Positions 43,619-52,561 of a stretch of 64,000 nt of DNA are shown here, piece after piece. A program made the translations under genes and the position numbers. Position 1 is the stretch's first letter. Each line of letters starts with the position of its first letter. The stretch spans positions 372,001 to 436,000 of the forward strand of contig JAGTJW010000001.1 in NCBI GenBank assembly GCA_023657425.1. Direction: 5' to 3'. The DNA comes from Ideonella sp. WA131b. Its GTDB lineage: Bacteria > Pseudomonadota > Gammaproteobacteria > Burkholderiales > Burkholderiaceae_C. The notes under the pieces were generated by a model that saw nothing but the letters and a program-made list of their open reading frames with translations, did no database searches and had not been told where the DNA came from.

Positions 43619-46600
43619 ATGTCCACCAGCTCCACCATCATCAACGACCTCAGCAGCGCCCAATTGCAGGCCCTGACGTCGGCCACGATCGCCAGCGTCG
43701 GCACCAGCGAGTGGGCTGTGCTGACGTCGGGCCAGATCCAGCACCTGACGACGGCGCAGATTTCGTTCATCAGCTCCGCAGGCATCGCGGCTTTGCAGAC
43801 GGCCACGCTGGCGGCGATGGAGTCGCAAGACCTGCAGGCGCTGACTTCATCGCAGGTCCGCGCCATCACCACGGCCCAGCTGGTGGGCCTGGACTCAGCT
43901 GACATCGCGGCCCTGACCTCGTCGCAGTTTGCGGTGTTGAGCACGGGCCAGCTGCGGGCCATCGAAACGGCCGACATCGCCGCCATCGACACGGCCGACC
44001 TCGGGGCCTTGGGCTCGGCCCAGTGGCGCGCGTTCACGACGACCCAGATCGATGCACTGACAACCACCCAGCTCAGCGGCATCGTTTCTGCCGACCTCCA
44101 GGCCCTGACCTCGGCCCAGCTGCGGGTGCTGTCCACCGGCGATCTCAACGCGCTGACCACCGAGCAGTTCTCCGCGCTCACGACCGGCCAGATCGGCAGC
44201 CTGACGACGTCGCAGGTGCAGAACCTGGAGTCAGCCGATATCCAGGCGCTCACGACCGCCCAGGTGCGGGCCCTGACCACCGACCAGGCGGTGGCCCTGG
44301 AGTCGGCCGACATCGAGGCGCTCACCTCGGCGCAGTTCGCGGCCATGAGCACGGCGCAGATCCGCAGCATCGACAGCGGCGACATCGCCGCCATCGACAC
44401 GGCCGACCTGGGCGCGCTCGGCTCGGCACAGATCCGTGCCTTCAGCACCGCCCAGATCGACGCGCTGACCACCACCCAGCTCACCAGCCTGGCCTCGGCG
44501 GACCTCCAGGCCCTGACCTCGGCGCAGCTGCGCGTGCTGTCCACCGACGACCTGAACTCGCTGACTACCGAGCAGTTCGCGGCCTTCACTTCGGCCCAGA
44601 TCGCCAGCCTGACCACCGGCCAGGTGCAGAACCTGGAGTCGGCCGACGTCCAGGCGCTCTCCACCGCCCAGGTGCGGGCGCTCACCACCGAGCAGATCGT
44701 CGCTCTCGACTCGGCCGACATCGCCGCGCTGAGCTCGGGCCAGTTCGCCGCACTGTCCACCGCCCAGCTGCGCGCCATCGACTCGGCCGACATCGCCGCC
44801 ATCGACACCGCCGACCTCGGAGCCCTGAACTCGGCGCAGATCCGTGCCTTCAGCACCGCCCAGATCGACGCGCTGACCACCACCCAGCTCACCAGCCTGG
44901 CCTCGGCGGACCTGCAGGCGCTGACCTCGGCGCAGCTGCGTGTGCTGTCCACCGACGACCTGAAGTCGCTGACTACCGAGCAGTTCGCGGCCTTCACCTC
45001 GGCCCAGATCGCCAGCCTGACCACCGGCCAGGTGCAGAACCTGGAGTCGGCCGACATCCAGGCGCTCACGACTGCCCAGGTGCGGGCGCTCACCACCGAG
45101 CAGATCGTCGCTCTCGACTCGGCCGACATCGCCGCGCTGAGCTCGGGCCAGTTCGCCGCGCTGTCCACCGCCCAGCTGCGCGCCATCGAAACGGCCGACA
45201 TCGCCGCCATCGACACGGCCGACCTCGGGGCCCTGAACTCGGCGCAGATCCGTGCCTTCAGCACCGCCCAGATCGACGCGCTGACCACCACCCAGCTCAC
45301 CAGCCTGGCCTCGGCGGACCTGCAGGCGCTGACCTCGGCGCAGCTGCGTGTGCTGTCCACCGACGACCTGAACTCGCTGACTACCGAGCAGTTCGCGGCC
45401 TTCACTTCGGCCCAGATCGCCAGCCTGACCACCGGCCAGGTGCAGAACCTGGAGTCGGCCGACATCCAGGCGCTCTCCACCGCCCAGGTGCGGGCGCTCA
45501 CCACCGAGCAGGTCGCGGCCTTCGACTCGGCCGACATCGCCGCGCTGAGCTCGGGCCAGTTCGCCGCACTGTCCACCGCCCAGCTGCGCGCCATCGACTC
45601 GGCCGACATCGCCGCCATCGACACCGCCGACCTCGGAGCCCTGAACTCGGCGCAGATCCGTGCCTTCAGCACCGCCCAGATCGACGCGCTGACCACCACC
45701 CAGCTCACCAGCCTGGCCTCGGCCGACCTCCAGGCGCTGACCTCGGCGCAGCTGCGCGTGCTGTCCACCGACGACCTGAACTCGCTCACCACCGATCAGT
45801 TCGCGGCCTTCACCTCGGCCCAGATCGCCAGCCTGACCACCGGCCAGGTGCAGAACCTGGAGTCGGCCGACATCCAGGCGCTCTCCACCGCCCAGGTGCG
45901 GGCGCTCACCACCGAGCAGATCGTCGCTCTCGACTCCGCCGACATCGCCGCGCTGAGCTCGGGCCAGTTCGCCGCACTGTCCACCGCCCAGCTGCGCGCC
46001 ATCGACTCGGCCGACATCGCCGCCATCGACACCGCCGACCTCGGAGCCCTGAACTCGGCGCAGATCCGTGCCTTCAGCACCGCCCAGATCGACGCGCTGA
46101 CCACCACCCAGCTCACCAGCCTGGCCTCGGCGGACCTGCAGGCGCTGACCTCGGCGCAGCTGCGTGTGCTGTCCACCGACGACCTGAACTCGCTCACCAC
46201 CGACCAGTTCGCGGCCTTCACTTCGGCCCAGATCGCCAGCCTGACCACCGGCCAGGTGCAGAACCTGGAGTCGGCCGACATCCAGGCGCTCTCCACCGCC
46301 CAGGTGCGGGCGCTCACCACCGAGCAGGTCGCGGCCTTCGACTCGGCCGACATCGCCGCGCTGAGCTCGGGCCAGTTCGCCGCACTGTCCACCGCCCAGC
46401 TGCGCGCCATCGACTCGGCCGACATCGCCGCCATCGACACCGCCGACCTCGGCGCGCTGGGCTCGGCCCAGTGGCGCGCGTTCACCACGGCCCAGATCGA
46501 CGCGCTGACGACATCGCAGATCGCCGTCATCGCGACCGAAGACCTGGCAGCGCTGAGCACCGCCCAGCTGGTCGGCTTCACCAGCAGCAGCGACATCATG

Positions 46601-47566
46601 GCCCTGACCACCGACCAGGTGGATTCGCTCACGACGGCGCAGATCGTCGCGCTGTCGACCGCGCAGTTTGCGTGGCTGGAGACGGCCGACATCGCCGCGC
46701 TGACCACGGCCCAGGTTCGCGCCCTGACCACGGACCAGATCGTCGCCTTCACGACCGAACAGATCGAGGCGCTGCAGACGCAGGACATCGCGGCCATGAC
46801 CATGGCGCAGTACGCGGCCTTCGAGACCCAGGACATCCAGGCCATGAGCACGGCCCAGATCAATGCGCTGATGGGGGTCACCCCGATCGTTCTTGACCTC
46901 GACGGCAACGGCATCACCACCACCGCGGCGGCCGAGGGCGTGAGCTTCGACCTCGCGGGCAATGGCCAGAAGGCCCAGGTGGGCTGGGTCGGCGGCGGCG
47001 ACGGTCTGCTGGTGCGCGATCTCAATGGTGATGGGGTCATCAACGACGGCCGCGAGCTGTTCGGCATCGGCACCCAGCTCGCCAATGGGCAGCGGGCCGG
47101 GCATGGCTATGACGCGATGGCCGACCTCGACGGCAACAAGGACGGCCGCCTGGATGCCCAGGACGCCGCGTTCTCGCAGCTCAAGGTGTGGAAGGACGTC
47201 GACCTCGACGGCCAGACCGATGCCGGGGAGCTGCAGGGCCTGGTCGACCTTGGAATCGTCTCGCTCGACCTGAACTACGCGTTGACGAGCAAGGACAGCA
47301 ACGGCAACCACGTCGCCATGGTGTCCAGCTACACGACGGCTGACGGTCAGCAGCACCAGATGGCTGACGTGTTGTTCGCCAAACACCCGCCGCCGGCGCC
47401 ACCGGCACTCGACGAACTGCTGGCCGCACCACCCGACACGCTGTGTGGCGGGCCGCCCGCGCCCGCACCGGCAGCCCCGCCGTCGGCCGGGCAGGCATCC
47501 CATGTGGCCTGGGTCAGCCACTCGCGCACTCTTCTGGACGACGACCGCCCGCCGCCGCTGATCTGA
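43619..47566 (+). CDS. Octapeptide-repeat giant protein with calcium-binding C-terminus
   Basis: This protein has 1,315 residues. From about residue 10 to 1082 it is an unbroken run of about 134 octads of the form A-L-(T/S/D)-(S/T)-x-(Q/D)-(I/L/V/F)-x, for example ALTTAQVR and ALDSADIA; one unit has nine residues. Residues 1085-1250 hold a block seen in large type I-secreted proteins: VTPIVLDLDGNGI, VGGGDGLLVRDLNGDGVINDG and ADLDGNKDGRLDAQDAAF, with three or four Asp-rich EF-hand-like loops. A Pro-rich tail follows. There is no N-terminal signal peptide. GAGG lies upstream of the ATG. It is probably a secreted surface or biofilm protein; this is inference from its C-terminal block. I know no named family for the octads. 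Confidence 0.85.
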   Translation: MSTSSTIINDLSSAQLQALTSATIASVGTSEWAVLTSGQIQHLTTAQISFISSAGIAALQTATLAAMESQDLQALTSSQVRAITTAQLVGLDSADIAALTSSQFAVLSTGQLRAIETADIAAIDTADLGALGSAQWRAFTTTQIDALTTTQLSGIVSADLQALTSAQLRVLSTGDLNALTTEQFSALTTGQIGSLTTSQVQNLESADIQALTTAQVRALTTDQAVALESADIEALTSAQFAAMSTAQIRSIDSGDIAAIDTADLGALGSAQIRAFSTAQIDALTTTQLTSLASADLQALTSAQLRVLSTDDLNSLTTEQFAAFTSAQIASLTTGQVQNLESADVQALSTAQVRALTTEQIVALDSADIAALSSGQFAALSTAQLRAIDSADIAAIDTADLGALNSAQIRAFSTAQIDALTTTQLTSLASADLQALTSAQLRVLSTDDLKSLTTEQFAAFTSAQIASLTTGQVQNLESADIQALTTAQVRALTTEQIVALDSADIAALSSGQFAALSTAQLRAIETADIAAIDTADLGALNSAQIRAFSTAQIDALTTTQLTSLASADLQALTSAQLRVLSTDDLNSLTTEQFAAFTSAQIASLTTGQVQNLESADIQALSTAQVRALTTEQVAAFDSADIAALSSGQFAALSTAQLRAIDSADIAAIDTADLGALNSAQIRAFSTAQIDALTTTQLTSLASADLQALTSAQLRVLSTDDLNSLTTDQFAAFTSAQIASLTTGQVQNLESADIQALSTAQVRALTTEQIVALDSADIAALSSGQFAALSTAQLRAIDSADIAAIDTADLGALNSAQIRAFSTAQIDALTTTQLTSLASADLQALTSAQLRVLSTDDLNSLTTDQFAAFTSAQIASLTTGQVQNLESADIQALSTAQVRALTTEQVAAFDSADIAALSSGQFAALSTAQLRAIDSADIAAIDTADLGALGSAQWRAFTTAQIDALTTSQIAVIATEDLAALSTAQLVGFTSSSDIMALTTDQVDSLTTAQIVALSTAQFAWLETADIAALTTAQVRALTTDQIVAFTTEQIEALQTQDIAAMTMAQYAAFETQDIQAMSTAQINALMGVTPIVLDLDGNGITTTAAAEGVSFDLAGNGQKAQVGWVGGGDGLLVRDLNGDGVINDGRELFGIGTQLANGQRAGHGYDAMADLDGNKDGRLDAQDAAFSQLKVWKDVDLDGQTDAGELQGLVDLGIVSLDLNYALTSKDSNGNHVAMVSSYTTADGQQHQMADVLFAKHPPPAPPALDELLAAPPDTLCGGPPAPAPAAPPSAGQASHVAWVSHSRTLLDDDRPPPLI
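44023..46470 (+). repeat. Six 408-bp tandem superrepeats inside the octad gene
   Basis: A marker sequence (GATCCGTGCCTTCAGCACCG) recurs at 44431, 44839, 45247, 45655 and 46063, exactly 408 bp apart. A diverged first copy begins near 44023. Each unit encodes 17 octads (136 residues). The five later copies are nearly identical even at silent sites, pointing to recent duplication or gene conversion. Copy number may vary between strains and may be mis-assembled. Confidence 0.93.
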
Positions 47567-47708
47567 GCGTCCACACCCGCCGCCGCTTCCACGCGGTGGC
47601 GGGTGCTCGGCGCCGGGCCGGCCCGGAAAGGCGTCTGGCGGAAAACGCGGGGCTGAAGTCGGCCTGTTTCGCCCTTGCGGCGGGCGGCTGCTCGCGTGTA
47701 ATGCCGCC

Positions 47709-48533
47709 ATGAGCACCGACCGCTCCGTGCCGCTGCTGCGGCTATTCCAGATCGCCTACTCCGAAGCCACGCTGGCCGCAGTGGAGCCCGGCTACGAGGT
47801 GCTCGACAACCGCGCCAACGAACGCCCCGACTGGTATGAGTACTGGCCGATCCGCCGCTATCTGCTGACGGAGCCGCTGGACGACACGGCCTTCTACGGC
47901 TTCTTCAGCACGAAGTTCGCCGCCAAGACGGGACTCGCCCATGCACAGGTGTGTGAGACGGTGCAGCAGGCCGCAGCGCGCGGTGCCGATGTGGTGCTGT
48001 TCTCGCCGCAACCCGACATGGCCGCGTTCTTCCTGAACGTGTTCGAACAGGGCGAGACCTTCGACCACGGCTTCATCGAAGCCTACACCGCGTTTCTCGA
48101 GCACATCGGACGGCCCGTGCCGCTGCGCGGCCTGGTGATGGACTCGAGGCAGATCGTGTTCAGCAACTACTTTGCCGCCCGCCCCGCCTTCTGGCGCGAG
48201 TGGCTGCGGCTGAACGAAGCCCTGTTCGCCCTCTGCGAAGGGCCGAGCACCCCGCTGCAGCAGGCCCTGACCCGGGCCTCCACCTATCCAGGAGCGGCCC
48301 AGCGCAAGGTCTTCCTGCAGGAACGGGCGGCCTCGCTGCTGCTGACGGTGCAAGCGCACTGGCGCACCCACACGGCCAACCCCTACTCCATGGGCTGGTC
48401 CATGTCGCGACTGCGTCAGCACCCCATAGAGGCGGTGATGAGCGACGCCTTGAAGATGGCCTGGCGGGATCAGCCCTTCCAGCAATACATCGACGCCTTC
48501 TCGACACTGCGCGACCGTGTCATCCAACGTTGA
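47709..48533 (+). CDS. Unknown 274-residue protein in the glycan-type locus
   Basis: I do not recognise a family by name. The protein is soluble, without signal or membrane segment. It has LLRLFQIAYSEATLAAVEPGY, an aromatic-rich stretch (RPDWYEYWPIRRYLL, then FYGFFSTKFAAKTGL) and VLFSPQPDMAAFFLNVFEQGE, followed by a helical C-terminal half. Similar proteins often sit among glycosyltransferase genes, so a role in surface glycan assembly is possible. It lies 142 bp after the octad-repeat gene and 22 bp before the methyltransferase gene. Confidence 0.82.
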   Translation: MSTDRSVPLLRLFQIAYSEATLAAVEPGYEVLDNRANERPDWYEYWPIRRYLLTEPLDDTAFYGFFSTKFAAKTGLAHAQVCETVQQAAARGADVVLFSPQPDMAAFFLNVFEQGETFDHGFIEAYTAFLEHIGRPVPLRGLVMDSRQIVFSNYFAARPAFWREWLRLNEALFALCEGPSTPLQQALTRASTYPGAAQRKVFLQERAASLLLTVQAHWRTHTANPYSMGWSMSRLRQHPIEAVMSDALKMAWRDQPFQQYIDAFSTLRDRVIQR

Positions 48534-48555
48534 GTGACAGCCCCTGGAGCCTTGA

Positions 48556-49434
48556 ATGGACAAATCACCCGACTGGGACTCCGCCTGGTCCTACGTGGAC
48601 TTCGAGACTCTGGCACCCCTGGAAGCGGGACTGTTCTCCCGCCTGATCGACTTGGCGGTGCCGCCCGTCGCGGCCGGCACGAGCAAGGCGATCGAGATCG
48701 GTTGCTTCCCGGGGCGGTTCATCGAGTACGTCGGGCAGAAGGGCTACGTCATCAGCGGCGTCGATACCTACGGGCGCGTCGGCGAGATCGCCCACTGGGC
48801 TGCCCGCCGAGGGCGTGCGGTCGGGGCCTTCTGCCAGGACACGCTGGACGGCTACCTCAGGCAGAACCGCGAGTCCTTCGACATCGTGCTCTCGCTGGGC
48901 TTCATCGAGCACTTCAACGACTTCTGCGACGTGCTCTACAGCCACCTGCAGTTGTGTGCGGTCGGCGGTCGGATCGTCGTCGGCGCCCCCAACTTTGCAT
49001 CGCCCCTGCAACGCGCGCTGCACCGGGTGCTCGACGAGAAGAACATGTCCTCCCACGTGCTGGAGGCCATGTACCCGGCCGTCTGGGCCACCTACCTGTC
49101 GGCCCTGGGCGCGCGGGTGGACTTTGCCGGGGCGCTCGGGGGCTTCGGGTTCTGGACCGACACCGTGGTGGACAACCCCCGCGCCCAACTGCTGCAGAAG
49201 CTCGTGCCGCAGCTCTCGGGAGCGATGCAGCAGATGTCGCCGCCCTTCAACGAACGCGAGACCAGCTACGTTGCGGCCATCGCCACGAAGACACGGCCCC
49301 TGCCCCCGCGCGACGAGGTCGCCGAGCTGTCCCGGCACTGCGTCAGGCTGGCCACGGAGCTTTCGGCGCGTGACCAGCGCCTGGCCAAGCCCTGCGTCGA
49401 CTTCGTTGCCGACCTCTGCCGCCCACAGTCCTAG
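48556..49434 (+). CDS. SAM-dependent methyltransferase (class I)
   Basis: This 292-residue protein has a class I methyltransferase core: AIEIGCFPGRFIEYVGQKGY is motif I (GCFPG in place of GCGPG). It continues with ISGVDTYGR (acidic end of strand 2), FDIVLSLGFIEHFND and GGRIVVGAPNF. The C-terminal helical segment is of unknown role. Substrate is unknown; with glycosyltransferases nearby, a sugar or glycan methylation is plausible. It is convergent with the genes at 49451-52412. Confidence 0.85.
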   Translation: MDKSPDWDSAWSYVDFETLAPLEAGLFSRLIDLAVPPVAAGTSKAIEIGCFPGRFIEYVGQKGYVISGVDTYGRVGEIAHWAARRGRAVGAFCQDTLDGYLRQNRESFDIVLSLGFIEHFNDFCDVLYSHLQLCAVGGRIVVGAPNFASPLQRALHRVLDEKNMSSHVLEAMYPAVWATYLSALGARVDFAGALGGFGFWTDTVVDNPRAQLLQKLVPQLSGAMQQMSPPFNERETSYVAAIATKTRPLPPRDEVAELSRHCVRLATELSARDQRLAKPCVDFVADLCRPQS

Positions 49435-49450
49435 GCGAGGGCCCGCCCCT

Positions 49451-50122
49451 TTAGCGGTGGTGATCCACCATCTTGAAGTAAGGGTTGTCGAAGATGTCGC
49501 CGCGCACCGTGGCATGCCGAACCTGGTGCTTCTGCAGCAACCAGGGCAGGCTGAGCTGATCCTGCACCGACCAGCGCGCGCACTCGTAGTACCAGCCCGG
49601 CAGGAAGTCAGGGCGATGGCCCAGCAGCGCCTTGGAGTACAGGAAGATGCCGCAGGCGAACAGCCGGTCGTCGACGTAGGCGCCGCTGGCCAGATAGGAC
49701 GCGACCTGCTCGCGCATCGGCTCGTTCAGGTAGCGGCTGCGCAGGTAGGCGTTGTGACCGTTCACCTGCTCCAGGCAGAAGTCCAGCTCGGCGCGCACGG
49801 ACCCACGGTGCGGGTGTCGGAACAGGGCGATCTCGTTGTCGCCGAGCTCGCCCAGCATCCACAGGATGGCATCCGGGTGCGCGATGAAGATCGACGAGTC
49901 CAACCACAGGTAGTAGTCATAGCCCGGGTCCATCTCGTGGCTGAGCATCTTCGGGATCTTGGCCTGCAGGCGCGGGTGCAGGGCGTTGACGCGCAGCGGG
50001 AGGCTGTCTTCGGTGTGGTAGCGCAGTTCGATGGTCGTGCCGACGGGCACACGCTGCGCGTGGTGCTGGAGCCCCAGCGGATCGATCTGCCCGAGGTTGG
50101 CGCTCGTCACCAGGATCTTCAC
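49451..50122 (-). CDS. Putative glycosyltransferase (DUF616-like)
   Basis: This 223-residue protein begins MKILVTSANLGQIDPLG. It has YDYYLWLDSSIFIAHPDAILWML, a DxD-like segment (WLDSS) at the position where nucleotide-sugar transferases hold their metal, then EIALFRHPHRGSVRAELDFCL and FACGIFLYSKALL. This resembles the DUF616/TOD1-type glycosyltransferase group, but the assignment is tentative. Its start overlaps the stop of the next upstream gene by four bases. Confidence 0.65.
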   Translation of the reverse strand: MKILVTSANLGQIDPLGLQHHAQRVPVGTTIELRYHTEDSLPLRVNALHPRLQAKIPKMLSHEMDPGYDYYLWLDSSIFIAHPDAILWMLGELGDNEIALFRHPHRGSVRAELDFCLEQVNGHNAYLRSRYLNEPMREQVASYLASGAYVDDRLFACGIFLYSKALLGHRPDFLPGWYYECARWSVQDQLSLPWLLQKHQVRHATVRGDIFDNPYFKMVDHHR

Positions 50123-51501
50123 TGCGCGTGTTCCAGGGCGTGGTCGGGTGCCGTCGCCGCGGCAGGTGCAAAAGGCTGCAGGTCGTCGGGCAGTCCGCCG
50201 AAGTCGGCCCGCATCGTGCGCGCCATCGTCCGCTCCACCAGGGTGGTGGCCACCTTCACGAGTCGCACACGCATGTAGTGCGCCGCGTCCTTGTCACAGG
50301 GCTGCAGCCTGCCGTCGAGGTAACCGAGCTCCTGGACCTGGAACCGGGCCTCGAACCAGCCCAGGTACCAGAACCACTCGGCGTAGTAGATCCAGGAGTT
50401 CTCGTTGAGCGCGCGCACATGCGTCGGGTCCTGCCAGGCCGTGGTGGCGCGCTCGTAGGGAACCTCGATCTGCAGCTCGCCGCCGGTGCGCAGCAGCGTC
50501 AGGCAGTTGCCCATCAGCGTGGGCAGGTCGGGCACGTGCTCCAGCACGTTGTTGGCGAAGATGCAGTCCAGGCTTCCGGGCTGGAGCTCGACGTCACCCG
50601 CGAGTTCGCTGCTCAGCCGCAGCGGCCAGGACAGCGGCTGCGCCAGGTCGACGACGGCATCGGGCTGGGCGCTCGCCAGGATGTCGACATTGAACCAGCC
50701 GGGCTTGTAGTCCTTGCCCGATCCGATGTGCAGCCGCAACGGGCGCCACGGCCCTGGGGCCCTCCGCGCCGCACGCTCGCCGTGCTCCTGCAGGCCGCTG
50801 GCCAGCGCCTGGGCATACTGGTCGAGCACATCGTGCCGGCTGAAGCTCGCCAGCTTCGCCCGGCACTCATCGGCAAAGCCCGGCGCCCCGAAACGGTCAG
50901 CGAAGAAGCTGCCGACCTCGTCGGTGGGCACCCAGAACACGCTGTCCTCGAACTGCACGGGCGGCGCCGTCGACGGCGCACGCTCGCTCACCACGGGAGT
51001 ACCCATCGACAGGCAATGGAATACACGCGCCTGCTCGAAGCGAGCCGTCTCGTAGTAGTGGCAATTGAAGACGACCTTGGCCTGTGCGATGAGGCCGTCC
51101 CGCTCAGGCCCGAAGATCAGGCCCCGGGGTGCGGCCACGGTGCGGCCGGCGGCCTCGATCTGCGCGATCAGCCGACGGCGGCGTTCGTTGACGGCGCCGA
51201 AAAACAGGATGTCGATGGGCCGCTTCTCCAGCGCCAGGCCTGCGGGCTGCGCCAGGTACGGAGCCTCCGCGAACGAGACGATGGGCACCTTGATGCCGCT
51301 CGCCGCGTAGGCGGCCAGGTTCGACGCCTCGTAGTCCACCACCGCCGAGGTGGCGATGAGGTCCAGGTAGGCGGCCGAAACCGGCTTGCCGCCGTCGCCC
51401 AGCTGCTCAAGGTTGACGAACACACAGGTGTGCCGTTCGCGAAGCGCCGGGTCGAAACCCAGGTGCGCGCCAAAGACAAAGTTGACGGCGTCATGGCGCA
51501 A
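50119..51501 (-). CDS. Glycosyltransferase-methyltransferase fusion, main part (5' end frameshifted)
   Basis: The open frame gives about 460 residues. Residues 1-225 are the second half of a GT-B-like glycosyltransferase (RPIDILFFGAVNERRRRLIAQI, ETARFEQARVFHCLSMGTPVVSE). Residues 255-430 are a class I methyltransferase (LRLHIGSGKDYKPGWFNVDIL, LDCIFANNVLEHVPDLPTLM). The frame lacks a normal beginning: only a TTG is available. The missing N-terminal sequence lies in another frame at 51491-51640, separated by one base at an A5 tract (51507-51511). It is either a real frameshift, a sequencing error, or translational recoding. Confidence 0.8.
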   Translation of the reverse strand: MRHDAVNFVFGAHLGFDPALRERHTCVFVNLEQLGDGGKPVSAAYLDLIATSAVVDYEASNLAAYAASGIKVPIVSFAEAPYLAQPAGLALEKRPIDILFFGAVNERRRRLIAQIEAAGRTVAAPRGLIFGPERDGLIAQAKVVFNCHYYETARFEQARVFHCLSMGTPVVSERAPSTAPPVQFEDSVFWVPTDEVGSFFADRFGAPGFADECRAKLASFSRHDVLDQYAQALASGLQEHGERAARRAPGPWRPLRLHIGSGKDYKPGWFNVDILASAQPDAVVDLAQPLSWPLRLSSELAGDVELQPGSLDCIFANNVLEHVPDLPTLMGNCLTLLRTGGELQIEVPYERATTAWQDPTHVRALNENSWIYYAEWFWYLGWFEARFQVQELGYLDGRLQPCDKDAAHYMRVRLVKVATTLVERTMARTMRADFGGLPDDLQPFAPAAATAPDHALEHAQ

Positions 51502-51640
51502 GCGGATTTTTGCCGATGCTCACCTCGGCGCCCAGGCGCCGGAACTGGTAGCGGAAGAAGCGCGCCTGGTCCAGGAAGCCCAGCGGCGACACGTCGCCCA
51601 CCGGTTGCACGATGCACAGGTGAACCTCGGGCTGGCGCAT
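51491..51640 (-). pseudogene. Displaced N-terminal fragment of the glycosyltransferase fusion
   Basis: An ATG-initiated stretch of 49 codons reads MRQPEVHLCIVQPVGDVSPL and GFLDQARFFRYQFRRLGAEV before hitting TGA. It continues in sense (RLRHDAVNFVFGAHLGFD) only after a +1 shift at five consecutive A residues on the coding strand. With one A removed the two parts join into one protein of about 507 residues with an ordinary start. Confidence 0.75.
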
Positions 51641-51659
51641 GGTGGAGTCGCTCTCTCGT

Positions 51660-52412
51660 TCAGATCTCATCGGCGAAACGCAACATGTCCTCGGGCAGTT
51701 GCAGCCCGAGGCTTTGCATCATCGCGGCGCGCGGCGCGCTCAGGTGGGCGGCCGGGAAGCGGGCGTAGATCGACAGGAAGTCGAGCCAAAACAGCCGGCG
51801 GCGGCGGGCCTGCATCGAGGTGGTGGTGTTGGCCGTCTTGTCGATGCTCACCACGTCGACGGCCAGGTGCCGCAGCGACTGCCCCGCCAGCTGGCGCAGC
51901 AGGAACTCCCAGTCCTCGTGGCTGCGCAGCCGTTCGTCGAAGCGGCTGCTCAGCCCCGCGCGGCGCATCACGTAGGCGCCCACGGGAATCTGGTTGCACA
52001 CCAGCAGGTGGTCGGCGGTCAGGGCGGCCAGGTCGTGGTGCACACGCTGCTCGTGCGTGAAGGTGCTGAAGTTGCCGAAGCACAGGCCTTCGTGGGCCGA
52101 GGCATGCTGCAGCAGCGCATCGAGGCCACTCGGGTTGAAGAAGTCGTCGTCGTCCAGGAAGGCCACGAAAACCCCTGTGGCGACGTCCAGGCCGAGGTTG
52201 CGGCTGGCCGACAGCCCGCGCTGCCGGCCCGCCTTGAACAGGTAGCGCGCTCCGAAGCGGCGTGCCAGTTCAAAGGCCGTGCCCTCGGGGCAGTCGTCGA
52301 CGACGATGATCTCGTGGTCGGCCCGCGTGGCCGCAGCCACGCTCGCCAGCGCGCGCTCCAGCGTGCCCGGGCGGCGGTAGGTCGGAACGACGATCGACAG
52401 GGTCTTGCGCAT
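51660..52412 (-). CDS. Family 2 glycosyltransferase
   Basis: This 250-residue GT-A fold enzyme has LSIVVPTYRRPGTLERAL at the N-terminus, HEIIVVDDCPEGTAFEL, GLSASRNLGLDVATGVFVAFLDDDDFF (the DxD metal site) and a C-terminal acceptor part with RLRSHEDWEFLLRQLAG (ED motif, likely catalytic base). Donor and acceptor are unknown. It is upstream of the frameshifted fusion gene by about 20 bp on the same strand, so the three genes form an operon. Confidence 0.92.
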   Translation of the reverse strand: MRKTLSIVVPTYRRPGTLERALASVAAATRADHEIIVVDDCPEGTAFELARRFGARYLFKAGRQRGLSASRNLGLDVATGVFVAFLDDDDFFNPSGLDALLQHASAHEGLCFGNFSTFTHEQRVHHDLAALTADHLLVCNQIPVGAYVMRRAGLSSRFDERLRSHEDWEFLLRQLAGQSLRHLAVDVVSIDKTANTTTSMQARRRRLFWLDFLSIYARFPAAHLSAPRAAMMQSLGLQLPEDMLRFADEI

Positions 52413-52561
52413 CGGCAGCAGGGTCTTGGCGTTCGGAGGGCGCCAAGTGCAGTGTGCGGCCCCGCCTGCCCGACGAGCCCCTGAAGAGAGCCCGGTTTAC
52501 GGACCAGATCGGTGGGCCCTGGCGGCTGTCCGCGCTGGCAGCGCCCGGGCCGGGCCGGCCT

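Noticed and set aside
44023..46470. Regularly spaced repeats as a CRISPR array
   Set aside because: The units are 408 bp, contiguous, and code for octapeptides. There are no unique spacers and no cas genes.
44231..47716. A 1,161-codon open frame on the minus strand across the octad gene, and other long frames in the same region
   Set aside because: They arise because the repeated, GC-rich octad sequence lacks stops in several frames. Their products are low-complexity and lack start signals, while the plus frame has a Shine-Dalgarno and a recognisable calcium-binding end.
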